Part shown: in pieces, positions 32,130-43,545 of the stretch | Layout: the number at the start of each line of letters is the position of its first letter | How positions within the stretch are numbered: the stretch's first letter is position 1 | DNA from: Prorocentrum cordatum | Lineage: Eukaryota; Sar; Dinophyceae; Prorocentrales; Prorocentraceae | Direction of reading: 5' to 3' | NCBI GenBank assembly: GCA_963575745.1 | Contig: CAUYUJ010009480.1 | Span: forward strand, 30,001-94,000 | DNA length: 64,000 nucleotides | Translations under genes and position numbers: made by a program | The notes under the pieces: model-generated | Database searches by the model: none | Told to the model about the DNA's origin: nothing | Seen by the model: the letters and a program-made list of their open reading frames with translations, nothing else

Positions 32130-33768
32130 ATGTCGCCGCCCTCCTCATGCTCCTCCTCCGTCGGCCCCCTCGGCGCGAGTGGAAGGCGCCCGAACCTGAG
32201 CCCGGACAAACTGCAGGGGGGCTGCGGAGCCAGAGGACAGGAGGGGCTAAGCCCGTTTGACGCCCCAGTGCTGTCCAGGCTTGTTGGGAGCGCCCCAGGA
32301 ATAATCAGAGGAAGGGCCGACTGAGTCCGGAACCCCCGCCGACATCGAAATGCGTCCCACTCCCTCGCGTCGAAGCCAGACCTTCGCCCGCGGCCCGGGA
32401 ACACCCGACACCTTCCCGGGACAGCTTTCGACCGCGGGTAGCTCTTTGACGGTCCGGGGTCCCGAGCACTGCCCCTTGATGCTAAACCACCAGGATCGAA
32501 GCAATCAGGACGCTCGAGATCTGGGGCGACCTGCATAAGCGATTTCGGAAACCCTGAACCCAAACACGTTTTCACCTCTTGGGGGTGCATCTTCCACTGC
32601 CGCCGCCTTCCGCCGAACTTCCGCCAGCTTCCGCCGGTGGAGGCGGCCTCGTTTTACTTTCGCCGCCCTTCCGCCGCGGAAGAGATGACAACTCGTTCGA
32701 TCCTCGCAGGCAAGGCCGCTTTTGGAACGCCCAACATGTTTCCAGGATCCCGCAGGTGGGCGGCCGTGAGAGCGAAGGCAGCAGGCGGCACCCAGTTCAT
32801 CTGCTTGCCCGCGTCGGCGCCGTCCTTCTGCGACTTCCCCTTGCCGGGCCTGGACGGGGCCGCGCTGGGAAGCAGAGAGTTACCAGATGGCGGTGCACCA
32901 GACGGGGACGCCTCGGGGGGAGCGGCCTGCGGAGGAAGGCCAGGGGGGATCTCGAGGCAGATGTGAGAAGCTTTGGAAGACGCTTCTCAAAAGGCGGCAG
33001 GCCTTCTGCGAGGCGGGGCTCCTTCTCAGAAGGCCGCCCCCCCACCTTCGCGTCGCCCCCCCTTCAGCGAGCAAGAGGAGCGAGCGAGGAGGTTTAGCAA
33101 TTCGGGGCGAGTGAGGAAGACGAGGAGGGCCGACAGGTTCACCCTGGACCATCAAGACAGCGTACGAATAGGAGCCTTGCAATTGCCAGTGGGCGTTCCT
33201 GGTGACTTCCGGGCGAGGGTACCTGGGCACTGGTCGCCACAACTGAAGCAGAGGGTACACGGCCCTCGTACCATGAAAATCATCAGCCAAGCGAGGTTGC
33301 AACATCGGACACCGCGACCAACCCAGAAATACTGCACCCGCATCGTACAAGTCAACGTATCAGCCAATATCCCACACGAATCTGTCAAACGGCACACTGA
33401 GAGTCACAAAGGGAGCAGCAGTCATTACCCCACGACCATGCTGGTATTGATCGCATTGCGAAAGAATGTCAGCCAAGGACGACAAGCAACCAGGATACCC
33501 AGCCTACAAGATAGTGATCACGAGCCTAAAACTGTACCACACAGACGACATTGCATTCTGCAAAAACGCAATGTCGAACTGCACTCCAGGAAACTCTTGG
33601 TCAGAAACTGGCCAAGTTACGCAGTTTCGTATCCAACATGCATGGTAGGACTACGGATGGAGGGGTCGTTGGCTGGAGCAACGAGCTATGAGTTCCCAGG
33701 CAAGCCTGTTTGGAGAGACACATCTGAAGCCCCCCTCCATCAATCCACAGGACAAGCACACCCCGCAC
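32130..33768. other. Intergenic stretch; 33050-33760 is non-repetitive and unassigned
   Basis: 32960-33045 has CTTCTCAAAAGGC and CTTCTCAGAAGGC palindromic words shared with 61455-61590. From 33050 to 33760 the sequence has lower GC and no repeat I can match. Frames on both strands are open for 60-150 codons (a minus-strand one has CTLCFSCGDQCPG). None forms a recognisable domain, so a spliced or decayed gene there is possible but unproven. Confidence 0.45.
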
Positions 33769-33769
33769 C

Positions 33770-33900
33770 AAAAGACGCTTTCGAAAATCCTCAAGGATTT
33801 CTTGGATCTGCGCTGGACCGCCCTCCCTGGCGCGCGAAGGCGCCGTCAAGGGGCTTCGGCTCCGATCCAAGGTTTCCTCGCGGACCTCCGGAAGCTTAGG
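33770..33900 (+). mobile_element. MITE family A copy, diverged
   Basis: GGATTTCTTGGATCTGCGC and CTGGCGCGCGAAGGCGCC, then TCCGATCCAAGG and GCGGACCTCCGGAAGC. The AAACTTT outer boxes are eroded. Confidence 0.65.
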
Positions 33901-34079
33901 TGGAGGCCGAGTTGTCTGCTTCGGGAATACACTCCGACATTCCCTTTTAAAAGGGGGGCGACGACGCGTGCGCCTTTCCAGCACGATTTGGGCACGCGGT
34001 GGCAGTTCTGAGGACGTCCAGGATCCCTTTAGGCTTTAGATCCACTTTCTTGCAATCCTCGCCCCCCCACCCCCTTTGA

Positions 34080-34380
34080 CGCCGCCACCACCAGTGCGAT
34101 GTGCCAGGGATGGCCCTCCTAGTGGTGTGACCCCCCCCTCGCTCGAGACATCCCCGACCTATCCCCAGCCCGGAGAGGTATCGTTGACCCTGGTGGTGGT
34201 GGTGGCGGTGGTGGTGGTGTCGCCTTTCCTGCCCACGCTGGAGGGGGCACCACCACAAGAACAGGAGATGGTCGTGTCTCCTTCCCGGTGGTGGTGGCCC
34301 TCCTGGTGGTGGCGCCGCCATCCCCTCCCTGGTGGTGTCTTCCTCCGTCGCCTGCCGACACCACCCGATGTGGAAATCAA
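34080..34380. other. GTGGTGG-rich stretch, no supported gene
   Basis: Repeated GGTGGTGGTGG and CACCACCA words without strict period. Val/Gly/His/Thr-rich frames are repeat translations. Confidence 0.55.
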
Positions 34381-34382
34381 GA

Positions 34383-34522
34383 GGTACCGATACCGCTACT
34401 CCACGGACCTCTCCTGGGGTGCGTTGTGCTCTAAATTTCGACGCGAATCCAGCGGTGGCGGCTAGGACCTTCCAGGAGAACCAAAAATGGGAAAGCGAGG
34501 GAAGGGTAGTCGTACGGGTACC
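34383..34522 (+). mobile_element. MITE family F copy
   Basis: Ends GGTACCGATACCGCTAC (left) and GTAGTCGTACGGGTACC (right) are inverted repeats. The interior GGACCTCTCCTGGGGTGCG...GCGAATCCAGCGGTGGCG is shared with 46692-46826 (reverse), 50814-50974 and 52059-52205. Length is 140 bp, with no coding capacity. Confidence 0.85.
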
Positions 34523-34559
34523 ATTTCCTCCTTTGAACCCAGGTGGTGTCGCATCTAGG

Positions 34560-34728
34560 TGAACAAGAAATGACATAAACAAACAAATTCGGAGGTCCGT
34601 GCGGATTTCTTTCATCCGCGCTGACCCCCCTGCCTGGCGCGCTCCGCGCGCCAGGGGCGGCGCCGGAGGCGCCGCCATGGCGGTCAAGCGCCGATCCGAG
34701 AAATCCGCACGGACCTCTGAGCTAGCAC
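34560..34728 (+). mobile_element. MITE family A copy
   Basis: Left arm GACATAAACAAACAAATTCG and GAGGTCCGTGCGGATTTC; core CTGGCGCGCTCCGCGCGCC and GGCGCCGGAGGCGCC; right arm GAGAAATCCGCACGGACCTC. It directly abuts a family B element (34729). Confidence 0.85.
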
Positions 34729-34884
34729 TAGGTCGGGCATGTGCCCCTACAGGCGGATGTTGAAAGACAAATGAAACATAGTCAAACAAACACCCCAAAA
34801 TAGTCAAAAATAATCCCACATCGTCCTTACTAATTTTGTATTATGTTTGAATATTTCTCCTGTAGAGGTACGTGCCCGACTTAA
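34729..34884 (+). mobile_element. MITE family B copy
   Basis: Left TAGGTCGGGCATGTGCCCC with TACAGGCGGAT; right TCTCCTGTAGAGGTACGTGC with CCGACTTAA. The interior is AT-rich (CAAACACCCCAAAATAGTC). Confidence 0.85.
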
Positions 34885-34896
34885 CACTGGCATGAT

Positions 34897-34990
34897 CTCC
34901 TCCTCCTCCTCCCCCTCCCCCTCCTCCTTCTCCTCCTTCTCCTCCTCATCCTCCTCCTCCTCCTCCTCCTCGTCCTCCTCCCCCCTCCCC
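34897..34990. repeat. CCT microsatellite tract
   Basis: CTC triplets with CCC and CTT interruptions. Confidence 0.9.
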
Positions 34991-35509
34991 CCTCAGACCC
35001 CGCTGCCGACCCTGGCCGCCCTCTTATCACTGCAGGCGCGCTGCCGGAGACCAGCGGCGCGGGGGGCCTCTTCGGCGACCCCGAAACCTTCGCCCGCCTT
35101 CCCCGGTCCTGAGGGGCGTTACCCCGCCGCGGGCCGCGGCAGCGAGGAGGAGGGAGGAGGAGGAGGACCAGTGTAAACCCAAGAGGCATCAACGATGTTG
35201 GACTAAACCCTCCCTCCAAGCCCCCTCTTCCCAGGCCCCATACAACGGTTCATTCCATTGAAGGAACTGCGCCGTTGGAAGAAGATAATTGTTTGAAGAG
35301 TCTGAAGCATGTTAAAACATTGTTCTCGGGATTCCAACGCCACGGATCAACCTGATTGTTGAGTGTTGACGATCCTGAGTCGCGCCAGAACGCCACATTC
35401 CTGGGACTTCAACACAACGAATCAACGTAACTGTGGCACCCGCGTAACCCAAAATCCTGTCAAAACATCATTTCCGGTACGCTGATCATGGGAATCCGTG
35501 AAGCTCTTG
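34991..35509. other. Intergenic stretch, no supported gene
   Basis: 35220-35510 is AT-richer, apparently unique sequence with no open frame of note. Confidence 0.5.
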
Positions 35510-35840
35510 CAACTGTTTAAAACGAATGTGCGCCGCGCTGAAGCGAGAGCCACATGATTAAAACCACCCGCCCTCAATCCGTGAAGCCCTTCAATTGTTT
35601 TACAACGAATGCGCGCGTCGCTAAGGCGAGAACCACATTTTGAAAACGACCCGCCCTCAATCCGTCAATTTTTGCAGATGTTAAAAAACGAACGCGCGCC
35701 GCGCTAAGGCGAGAGCACATTTTGAAAACCACCCGCCCTCAATCGGTGAAACTCTATCAATTTTTTACAACGAATGTGCACGGCGCGAGGGCGAGAGCCA
35801 AATTTCGAAAACGACTCGCCCTCAATCGGTGAAACTGTTG
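35510..35840 (-). repeat. 83-bp satellite array, second locus (inverted relative to the first)
   Basis: GCCCTCAAT(C)CGTGAA recurs near 35570, 35653, 35735 and 35818, a period of 82-83 bp. Each unit has GCGCGCCGCGCTAAGGCGAG and ACATTTTGAAAAC. Its reverse complement (GAGGGCGGG, GTTTTCAAAATGTG, GCGCGGCGCG) is the unit at 1868-2160. Confidence 0.85.
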
Positions 35841-35867
35841 CCAATTTTCAAGCTTCAGAGTCATACA

Positions 35868-36133
35868 TGGAGGGAGGAGGCGGAAGGAGGAGGAGAAGGA
35901 GGGAGGAGGAGGAGGAGGAGGGGGAGGGGGAGGAGAGGGGGGAGAAGGAGGAGGAGAAGGAAAAGGGGGAGGAGGAGAAGAAGGAGGAGGGATGATGATG
36001 ATGAGGAGGAGAAGGAGGAGGAGAAGGAGGAGGGAGGGGAAGGAGGTGAGGAGGAGGAGGAGGAGGAGGAGGAGGAGGGGAGGAGGAGGAGAGGAGGAGG
36101 AGGAGGAGGAGGAGGAGGAGGAGGAGGAGGAGA
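35868..36133. repeat. AGG microsatellite tract
   Basis: GGA/AGG run with GAAGG and a GATGATGATG patch at 35991-36003. Confidence 0.95.
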
Positions 36134-36149
36134 GGGAGGATTGCGGCGA

Positions 36150-36194
36150 AGATGGTGATGGCGATGGCGATGGCGATGGCGATGGCGATGATGT
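36150..36194. repeat. (GATGGC)n short array
   Basis: Six to seven hexamer units following the AGG tract. Confidence 0.9.
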
Positions 36195-36579
36195 CAACGA
36201 GGAAGCACGGGACCTCCTCCACGACACGACCGTGATGTCGGTGAATGTTTTCCTCTTCGGCGCTTCGGCACTGGGCGGGAAAAAGGGGGGTCTGGCTCCG
36301 GACCTCTGCTCAGTGCGACTCTCTGTGACAGTGCGTCCTGTAGGGGGAGACTCCACCTGCTCTAAGCAGGCGCCAGAAAACACACAAGGTCTACTCCACG
36401 GGGGGGGAAGGGGGTGGGGACTATATTTGTCGGACCGTCGGGTGAATCCCACCAGCCCTCTGGGCGCAGGTGGCTTAACGAACGTTGTCTTCTCTCCGCC
36501 ATAACCCCTCCTTCCCCCGCTCGGGGAAGGGGTTCTCCGCTGGTCCTGGGAGGGGCGGAAGGGACGGAGGTGTGAGAGC

Positions 36580-39500
36580 GTCCAAGGTGGTCCAAGATGA
36601 CTCCAAGGGGTCCCCAAGAGCCCACGATGGCCTCCAAGATTGCTCAAGATACCCCAAGATGGCTCAAGATAGCCTCCGACAAACATCCAAGATGCTTCAA
36701 GACGGCCCCAAGACGGTTTCAAGTGCCCTCCGAGCCCTCACAGCACCCCCCGCAAGAGGCCAAAATGGCTTCAACACCGAAGGGAAATCAATATGTGTGG
36801 GTTGTCGTCTCGCCTTTTCGCTTCCGATGGGCTCTTGAGGCCTCAAGATGGCCCCAAGCCGGCCCGAGAGAGCCCCAAGAGGGGCCCAAGAGGGCCCCGA
36901 GAGCGCCCAAGAGCGCCCCAAGAGAGCCTCAAGGCGCAAAGGTTTGAACCTCCCAGGGGCGGGCCCGAATTTAGTACCCCACTCTTTTTGAAGCATGGGG
37001 GCCAAGATGGCCCCGGGAGGCCTCCCAGACCTCCCCAACGAGCCCCAAGAGGGCTCCAAGAAGGCCCCAAGAGAGCCCCAAGAGGGCATCAATAGTGCCC
37101 CAAGAGGCTCCGCGAGAACCCCCAAGGGAGCCCCAAGATGGCTCCAAGAGACCTCCGAGAAAACGCTTCCAATGCGGTTGTTACACTGCACTCTTCTACA
37201 CTTCCCTGATCAAGGCAACTCGCCTGGCGATATGTTTCTGGATGGGCTGATGGGGACACGCGAAGCGTCAATCATGTTTGTCGAGCCACTTGCATCTCTT
37301 GAACTCGCATGGTAAAACACTGCGCGTTTGGCCCAAGATGGCCTGCTCGAAAGCCCCATTAATTTGCCGCCACTTTCCGCCACAGCCTGCGCCTTACTCT
37401 CAGCAGGCACACACACCCACACACAGCGAGCGCCAGGCAACTAAACGCGATTTCAATATCTGATAGATCCTTCCCTCTTTGCTGGACAGCACCCTCACTG
37501 CATCTGTTCAACAGGGGGGGTGGGGGGGGCATGGCTGACACGACCAGGTTTATGTTGGGCATGTCCTCCTACAGGCTGATTTTGGAAGGGCAAAGAAACA
37601 TGAAACACAAGCTGGAAAACAGTCAAACATAGTTTACAAATCGTCCCCAGACGCTTCTGTTGACTATTCTTGAATATTCTCCCTGTAGAGAGACATGCCC
37701 GACTTAAGACCAAGACTCTGGAAGGGGGGCGCATCGGGAAGGATCATGTCGTCAAATCTGGTCCGAGACGGCTCCAAGATGGCCCCAACCTGCAGTATGG
37801 CCTACGCGATGGCACAAGATAGCTCAGGATTGCTCAAGAGAACTTCCAACACGCCTCCTATAAGCCTCACAACCATCTCAACATAGTTACGTGTGGTTTC
37901 GCAGCATGCATGCGTCCCCGAGAGCCCGTAACCCTTGAAACACGTATTGAACATCACTCTTGTCGGGCTTCTCACCCGTTCGCTTATGATGGGCTGCTGA
38001 GACCTCAAGACGGCATCACAATGACCCGATGGTGGGACGAACATGACGCCATGATGCGATTGGTTCAGGATGCGTTCTGGGAAATCCAGAATATCCAGCT
38101 GCCCTCGTCTCTGGGGCTCTGGAATCCGCGTAGGGCATTAGGAGATCCAGAACATGCTGGAACGTCTCATTATCAAGCAGTCTTGCTCCTCTCAAATAAA
38201 CCTCCAAGAGGGGCCAGAAAGGACCAGGATGACACCAAAACCGCCCAAAGGGACCCCAAAAAGCCGTTGGCCAGCCTGCGACGGAGATACCGTGATATCC
38301 GTTTGGCGGCCTCCAAGATGTCGAAGATGGCCCAATGTGGCCTCCAAGTTCGCCAAAAATGGTCCAAGATGGCCTCCAAGACTCCGCAGGAGGGTCCCAG
38401 ATGCCTCCAAGTCCGCCCAGGAAGCCACCCAGATGGCACAAGATGGCTCCAAAAGGCCCCCAAGAGGCCTTCAAGACGGCTCAAGTGGCCTCCAAAAAGT
38501 GCTCCAGTAGGGCCCAAAGAGGCCCAAATCTGTTCTCTCTAGGTGTTTGAAGGACTTGGGCGTTAGCTTGTGTTTCGGCCTTCCAACAGCCCAAGACGGT
38601 CCAAGAGGCCCCCAAGATCGACCAAAGATGGCCCCAAAGGCCTCCACGATGACCTCATGCCGGCACAAGAAGCCTCCAAGACGGCCCCAAGAGGCCTCCA
38701 AGGTCGCCCGAGATGGTCTAATATAGCTTCCAAGACGGCCCAATAGGGTCCATGATGGTCTCCAAGGCGGCCCAAGAGGGTCCAAAATGCCTCCAAGTCC
38801 GTCCAATAAGCCTCCACGACTGCCCAAGACGGCCCAAGAAGCTCCTAAGAAGCCCCCAAGACGGCCCAAGAGGCCTCCAAGAGGTTCCCGGGAGGGCCCG
38901 AACAGGCCCAAATCATTTATGTTCCTGAAGTTGTTGAAAGATGTTACCCTTTGCTTCGTTTCGGCCTTTGGACTGCCGAAGAGGCCCCTCAGATCGCCTC
39001 AAGGTGGCCCCACAAGCCTTCACGATGACCCTGTGACGGCCCAAGAAGCCTCCAAGACGGCCCCAAGAGGGCCTCAAGACAGCCCAAGAGGCCTCCACGA
39101 CGCCCACGATTGCCTCCACGACGGCCCGAACTAGTTCCAAATGTCCTCCTAGACGGCGCAAAGAGGGTCCAAGATGCGTCCAAGTCCGCTCAAGAAGCCT
39201 GAAGCCTCCACGACGGACCAAGGCGGCCCAAGAAGCCCCCACGAGGCTTTTTAGCCGGCTCGGGGGGCCACCAAGAGGTCCTCCAGGAAGGCCCGAAGAT
39301 GCCCAAATCATTGATTTCACATAGGTTTTAGAAGGAAGCTGCCCTTTGCTTCTGTTCGGCCTTCCAACGGCCCAGGATGGCCCAAGAGGCTCCCAAGACG
39401 GCCCCAAGATGGCCGCCAATGCCTCCGAGATGACCCCGTGACGCCCCAAAAGGCCTCCATGACGGCCCCAAGAGGGCCTCAAGACGGCCCAAGGTGCCCC

Positions 39501-39730
39501 CGAGACGCTCAAGATGACATTCAAAACGGCTCCGAAGCGCCCCAAGGGGGCCCCACATCGGTTCAAAAAGGCCCCCCCAAGACTGCTTCCGACAGCGCCA
39601 GGCGGACCAGGAGCGCCCCAAGACAGCCTTGGAGGCCCCAAAGAAGCCCCTCAAAGGCCTCAAGAGGCCCAAGGAGGCTTACAAGAGGCCCCCAAAAGGC
39701 CAGCAGGAAGCTCTCAGGAGGCCCTAAGTG
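36580..39730 (+). repeat. 3-kb degenerate CCAAGATGGCC/CCAAGAGGCC field
   Basis: Words of 10-12 bp such as CCAAGATGGCCCC, CCAAGAGGCC, CCAAGACGGCC and CTCCAAGA recur with irregular spacing. Patches of other sequence interrupt it (37160-37560, 37710-38150). A family B MITE sits inside at 37552-37707. Minus-strand frames of 60-240 codons give Trp/Gly/Leu/Pro-rich repeats (GGLLGRLGGFLGA type) without domain content. A smaller field of the same words on the other strand is at 7770-8665. Confidence 0.8.
37552..37707 (+). mobile_element. MITE family B copy inside the CCAAGATGG field
   Basis: Left ATGTTGGGCATGTCCTCC with TACAGGCTGATTTTGG; right CTCCCTGTAGAGAGACATGC with CCGACTTAA. The interior has AGTCAAACATAG and CGTCCCCAGAC words of the family. 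Confidence 0.85.
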
Positions 39731-39775
39731 TCCTCCTCCTCCTCCTCCGCCTCCTCCTCCTCCTCCTCCTCTTTA
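39725..39775. repeat. CCT microsatellite
   Basis: Short CTC run. Confidence 0.85.
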
Positions 39776-39894
39776 GCCTCATCCGCCTCCTCCCCCTCTT
39801 CTTTCTTGTATTAGTAGTGGCTTTATTCCTACTGCCAGTGTACTTTGCATTACTATTCTTAATCATAGTACCTATACGACCGCCCTGCGGGCGA

Positions 39895-40320
39895 TAAGGA
39901 GGTTGGGGGGGGGATTGATTGGGTTGGGTGGATTGGAAAGATAAGCTGGATTGGGCAAGATTGGATTTGACAAGATGGATTGGGTGAGATAAGCTGGATT
40001 GGATAAGAAAGCCCGCCGCAGGCGCCGACAACAATGAATTGATGGATTGGGTTGGGTGGATTGGATTGGATGGGATAAGTTGGATTGGATGGGATAGGAT
40101 GGGTTGGAATGGAAGAACTGGATTGGATAAGATAAGATGGATTGGATTGGCCCGCCGCAGGCGCAGAAACATATTAATTGATGGATTGGGTTGGGTGGAT
40201 TGGATTGGGTGGGATAAGATAAGATGGGACAAGATGGGTTGGATAAGATAATATGTATTGGATAAGATAAGCTGGATTGGATAAGAAAGCCCGCCGCAAG
40301 CGCCGGAAACATGAATTATG
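39895..40320. repeat. ATTGGAT minisatellite in about 139-bp higher-order units
   Basis: Short GGATTGGGT/GGATAAG words are grouped into larger units, each closed by CCCGCCG CAGGCGC (near 40011, 40150 and 40290) followed by AACA(A/T)..AATT. The same CCCGCCGCAGGCGCC box occurs alone at 11543. Confidence 0.85.
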
Positions 40321-40337
40321 AAATTAGCGACATGCGT

Positions 40338-40612
40338 TAGCGCCGGGACGCCCGGGCCACGCAGGGCACCAAGGACACCGCCCGGCCCAACTGGGACACC
40401 TCCCGGCCACTGGCGGACAGGACACGGAGTTTCGCTCCTACTGACACCCGGGACACCCGGGACACCGCCCGGCCCAACTGGGACACCTCCTGGCCACCAG
40501 CGGACGGGAAACGGACGTTCGCTCCTATTCACACCCGGGACACCCAGGACGCCGCCCGGCCCAACTGGGACACCTCCTAGCCACCGGCGGACGGGAACGG
40601 ACTTTCGCTCCT
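40338..40612 (+). repeat. 86-87 bp tandem repeat, three units
   Basis: CCCGGCCCAACTGGGACACC starts at 40381, 40468 and 40554. Each unit continues into TGGCCAC(T/C)(G/A)GCGGAC and TTTCGCTCCTA-like boxes. Thr/Pro/Gly-rich frames follow from it. Confidence 0.9.
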
Positions 40613-41014
40613 ACTTCGGCCTAGCTACACGAGGATCACGCGCAGCTTCGCCTCGCCCGCACGCACGACACGAACACGAAACCGAAACCGATTTCCCGGT
40701 GGGGGGTCTCCTTTTCACTGCGATCTCACCCCCCAACCTCCGATTACCACTATTAGTACTATTGTAATTATTCGTATTCCTCTTCCTCCTCCTCCTCCTC
40801 CTCTACCTCTATAATTGTCCTCCCTCTCCTCCGTTTCTTCTTTCTCCGTTGCTTGTTCCCCGAGAGGTTTCCACAACGGCTGGGGGGAACACATGGTTCG
40901 ATAGCTTGGCGGAGCTCTGGCCACAACGTTCGGCCAGACAGGCGATTCCAAAGGCAGGGGGCGGCGGTGACTCGCCGTAGGCGTCGTCGATGCGCCGCTC
41001 ACTATCTAATCCTT

Positions 41015-42350
41015 GGCCACCACAGTTGCCCCAAGGGGCCCCAAAGGGGGCTTCAAGAAACCCAAGAGTCTTCCAAGATGGCCCCGAGAAGGAGAGCCTC
41101 TAGAGAGCCCCGAGGCCCCCCAAACGGTCCTAAACGGACTGCAACATGGACCAAGTAAGCTACCAACAAGTCCACGAAGACGTGCATGCTTCACTCCCGA
41201 GTATGATAGCGTTTATCCCGGAGTCTGGTTTGACGGCTGCGCTCTCCTCGACTCCACTGCTTGCCCCCACACTTCCCTGCTCAAGGTAGGTCCCCTGGGG
41301 TTCGTTTCTGTATTGGCTGGTAGGGGCTTCGCGAAGTGCAACGAATGAAGGCGAAAACCCGTCGCTCTTGAGCATGATGAACCTTCCTCCAACATGCGTT
41401 TCCTCCCTTCTTGCCGCCAGGGCCCCCCTCTCCCGACCAGCCCGTGCATTCCCCGCCCTCTCCGGGCGCACTCAGCCTCCCTGCCGCCCCCGCAGTCCTC
41501 CGCCCCGCTTTCTCGCCGCACGGTTTTCCCCAGAGCCGGACAAGATACATGGGGGTCCTTGCGCCGCCGAGTAGTCACTGCCACACCCTGCTCTCGAAGC
41601 AATTGCTAACGGCCTCGTTCATCGCTCTGGTCTCCAATGGAGCCCGCACAACGACACACCGTGTATACCCCGACTCGCACCGCGTCAACCGTCCATGATT
41701 CCATCCCTTCTTCCAAGCTGCCTACCATCATTCTCTTCGTAGAGCAGCCTGACAAATAAACTCTGGTCTGTGAAACGTGGGCCTCGACCTCTGACCCCAA
41801 ATAGGCATACACGCTTGTTCCAACACGCCTTTTTAATCCAGCACGGATGTCATTGTGATCAGGCGCAGGGTCTATTACACAAGATGCGCTCTAACCTCCG
41901 AAACATCGCAAGCCCCCAAATAGCACACTGTCTTAAGCATGCTAAAAGGTAGCGGAAGGGCCTCCACATTTGCGCACATTGAGCAAAGGGTGGCGCGGGA
42001 GCCGGGGCAGCGTTTCACTCAGCGCAACGATTGAATCTATTGACCTGATCGCCCAATCGGCGCAACGCTTCGTCCATTTCCTCCTGTGACTGATTCAGCT
42101 CGGTTGCCTGCCTGCGCGCCAGACGGCGTACATGGCCTGCGGGTGAGACCCAAGGTGGGGCGGGAGTTGAGGGACAACGATAGGGGGGGATAGGATAGGG
42201 GGGCATGCATCGACCTGGCATCGGCGATACATCGCCGATGAATCGGCGATACGCCCCCGATAGCGAATCCGAACCTGCCTGGGCGGGTTTGGGCTATCGG
42301 GCCCCCATCGGGGATCAATGGGCGATCGGGGGTCGATGCATCCCCCCCTA
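41015..42350. other. Intergenic stretch, no supported gene
   Basis: 41015-41150 has a few CCAAGATGGCC words. 41160-42340 is mostly unique. 42210-42300 has palindromic CATCGGCGATACATCGCCGA words resembling 22595-22710. No domain is found in its short frames. Confidence 0.5.
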
Positions 42351-42353
42351 TGC

Positions 42354-42545
42354 TTAAGTCGGGCCTGTCCCCCTACAGAAGGATTTTCAAGGAAAAAACA
42401 GAAGTACCCCAGAAATACCACAAGAAGGTCAAAACATACTCAAAAAATAGTTCCCAGACTATTTTTGCATTATTTTGGACCATTCTGGGTTTTTTACATA
42501 ATTTTTCGTTGGAAATCCCCCTGTGGGGGGACAGGCCCGACTTAA
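42354..42545 (+). mobile_element. MITE family B copy, complete
   Basis: Begins TTAAGTCGGGCCTGTCCCCC and ends GGGGACAGGCCCGACTTAA; 192 bp. It contains the conserved ACTCAAAAAATAGTTCCCAG then ACTATTTTTG core. TTAA is at both ends. Confidence 0.92.
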
Positions 42546-42643
42546 GCCCAGACCTCCAACGTATTGTACAACATCAAGACGAAGGTTTTTCTCGATGGCC
42601 CCCGCGGGCTCCCCAGACCTCCACCGTGTTGAACAAGAGCAAG

Positions 42644-42731
42644 ACAAAAAATACTCAAAGGATAGTCCCCAGACTATTGTTTTCTACTATTTTTGAAGAC
42701 TCCCCCTGTAGAGGGACAGGCCCGACGTAAC
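42644..42731 (+). mobile_element. MITE family B, right half
   Basis: AATACTCAAAGGATAGTCCC with CAGACTATTG, then CCCCCTGTAGAGGGACAGGC and CCGACGTAA. The left end is missing. A CCTCCACCGTGTTGAACAAG block precedes it. Confidence 0.75.
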
Positions 42732-42734
42732 CCT

Positions 42735-42890
42735 GGCCACGGCGAGCCCCGGCCGCGAGGCGGCTCCCCATCTGTGGATGTATAGAGCACCGAGGAGCGC
42801 CCCGGAGACCACGGGGCCCCCTGCCCGAGTCCACAGCGACCCCGTCGTGCTGGGAGGAGGCGAAGGTCCCATCTCCCCCCCCGTACCTCG
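42735..42890. repeat. Partial copy of the dispersed block also at 44643-44760 and 46380-46520
   Basis: GGCCACGGCGAGCCC, then CGCGAGGCGGCTCCCCA, then GGAGACCACGGGGCCCCCTG and GGAGGAGGCGAAGGTCCCA, in the order seen at 46376-46520. Confidence 0.75.
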
Positions 42891-42894
42891 GGAG

Positions 42895-43095
42895 CGGCCA
42901 AGAGGGGGGTGTCCAAAAAGGGGGGGGGTGCAAATCATGACCGGCGGCATAAGCGCGGCCCAGCGGGGGGGCCAGGGAGGTCATGAAACAGGAAGAGGCG
43001 CCATGAAACCTGGGAAAATATCATGGCCCCCGCCATGAGATCCACCCCCCCCCCCTAGTCGTCACCCCCCTCTTTCCCGCCCCCGACGGCCGCTG
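42895..43095 (+). repeat. Dispersed repeat family D, copy 2
   Basis: GCGGCCAAGAGGGGGGTGTC, GCGCGGCCCAGCGGGGGGGC, AGGAAGAGGCGCCATGAAAC, ATATCATGGCCC and TCCACCCCCC, all shared in order with 51728-51912. Confidence 0.85.
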
Positions 43096-43206
43096 CCCCC
43101 CGAGGAGGGCGGGAGGAGGGCTGCCCTCCGGGCCTCCGCGGCGCGAGAGATCGCCGGCAGGCAGGAGGGGGGGGCGGGCACGGGCGGCTCCGCCTCTGGG
43201 CCGGAG

Positions 43207-43443
43207 GCTCGGGCCGGTCCCCCCCTACAGAGGGGGGGCCTTCGACGACAAATAAAAGATACCCCCCAACATGGTCCACAAATACCCCCCAACAAAAATC
43301 TGGGGACTATGTTTGAATATTGTTTGACATTTTTGGGGGTTATTTTTGTTTTTTGTTATGTATATATATAAATATATATATATATTCAAAAAGAAAAAAC
43401 AAATCGTCGAAAATCCCCCTGTAGGGGGGCCCGCCCGACTGAA
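43207..43443 (+). mobile_element. MITE family B copy, expanded by TA and A-rich sequence
   Basis: Left GGGCCGGTCCCCCCCTACAG with CTTCGACGACAAATAAAAGA; right TCGTCGAAAATCCCCCTGTA with GGCCCGCCCGACTGAAC. A (TA) tract at 43358-43383 enlarges it to 237 bp. Confidence 0.8.
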
Positions 43444-43545
43444 CCCCAAGCCGATAGCTAGCGCCCGCGCGGACCGGAGGCCCTCACACGGCTTCCCCGG
43501 CGCCGTCGAGGCAGCTCGGGGCCGCGCGGCCGGCCCCGCGCCTAG

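Noticed and set aside
33152-33397. Cys-rich minus-strand frame (CTLCFSCGDQCPG) as a LINE finger
   Set aside because: The spacing CxxC is present, but the following LxxxC and LxRL parts are missing. It was left as unassigned sequence.
36600-36700. Possible spliced-leader gene, since CAAGATGGCTCAAG resembles part of the dinoflagellate leader
   Set aside because: Only GGCTCAAG agrees; the conserved CCATTTTGG part is absent, and the word belongs to the CCAAGATGG field.
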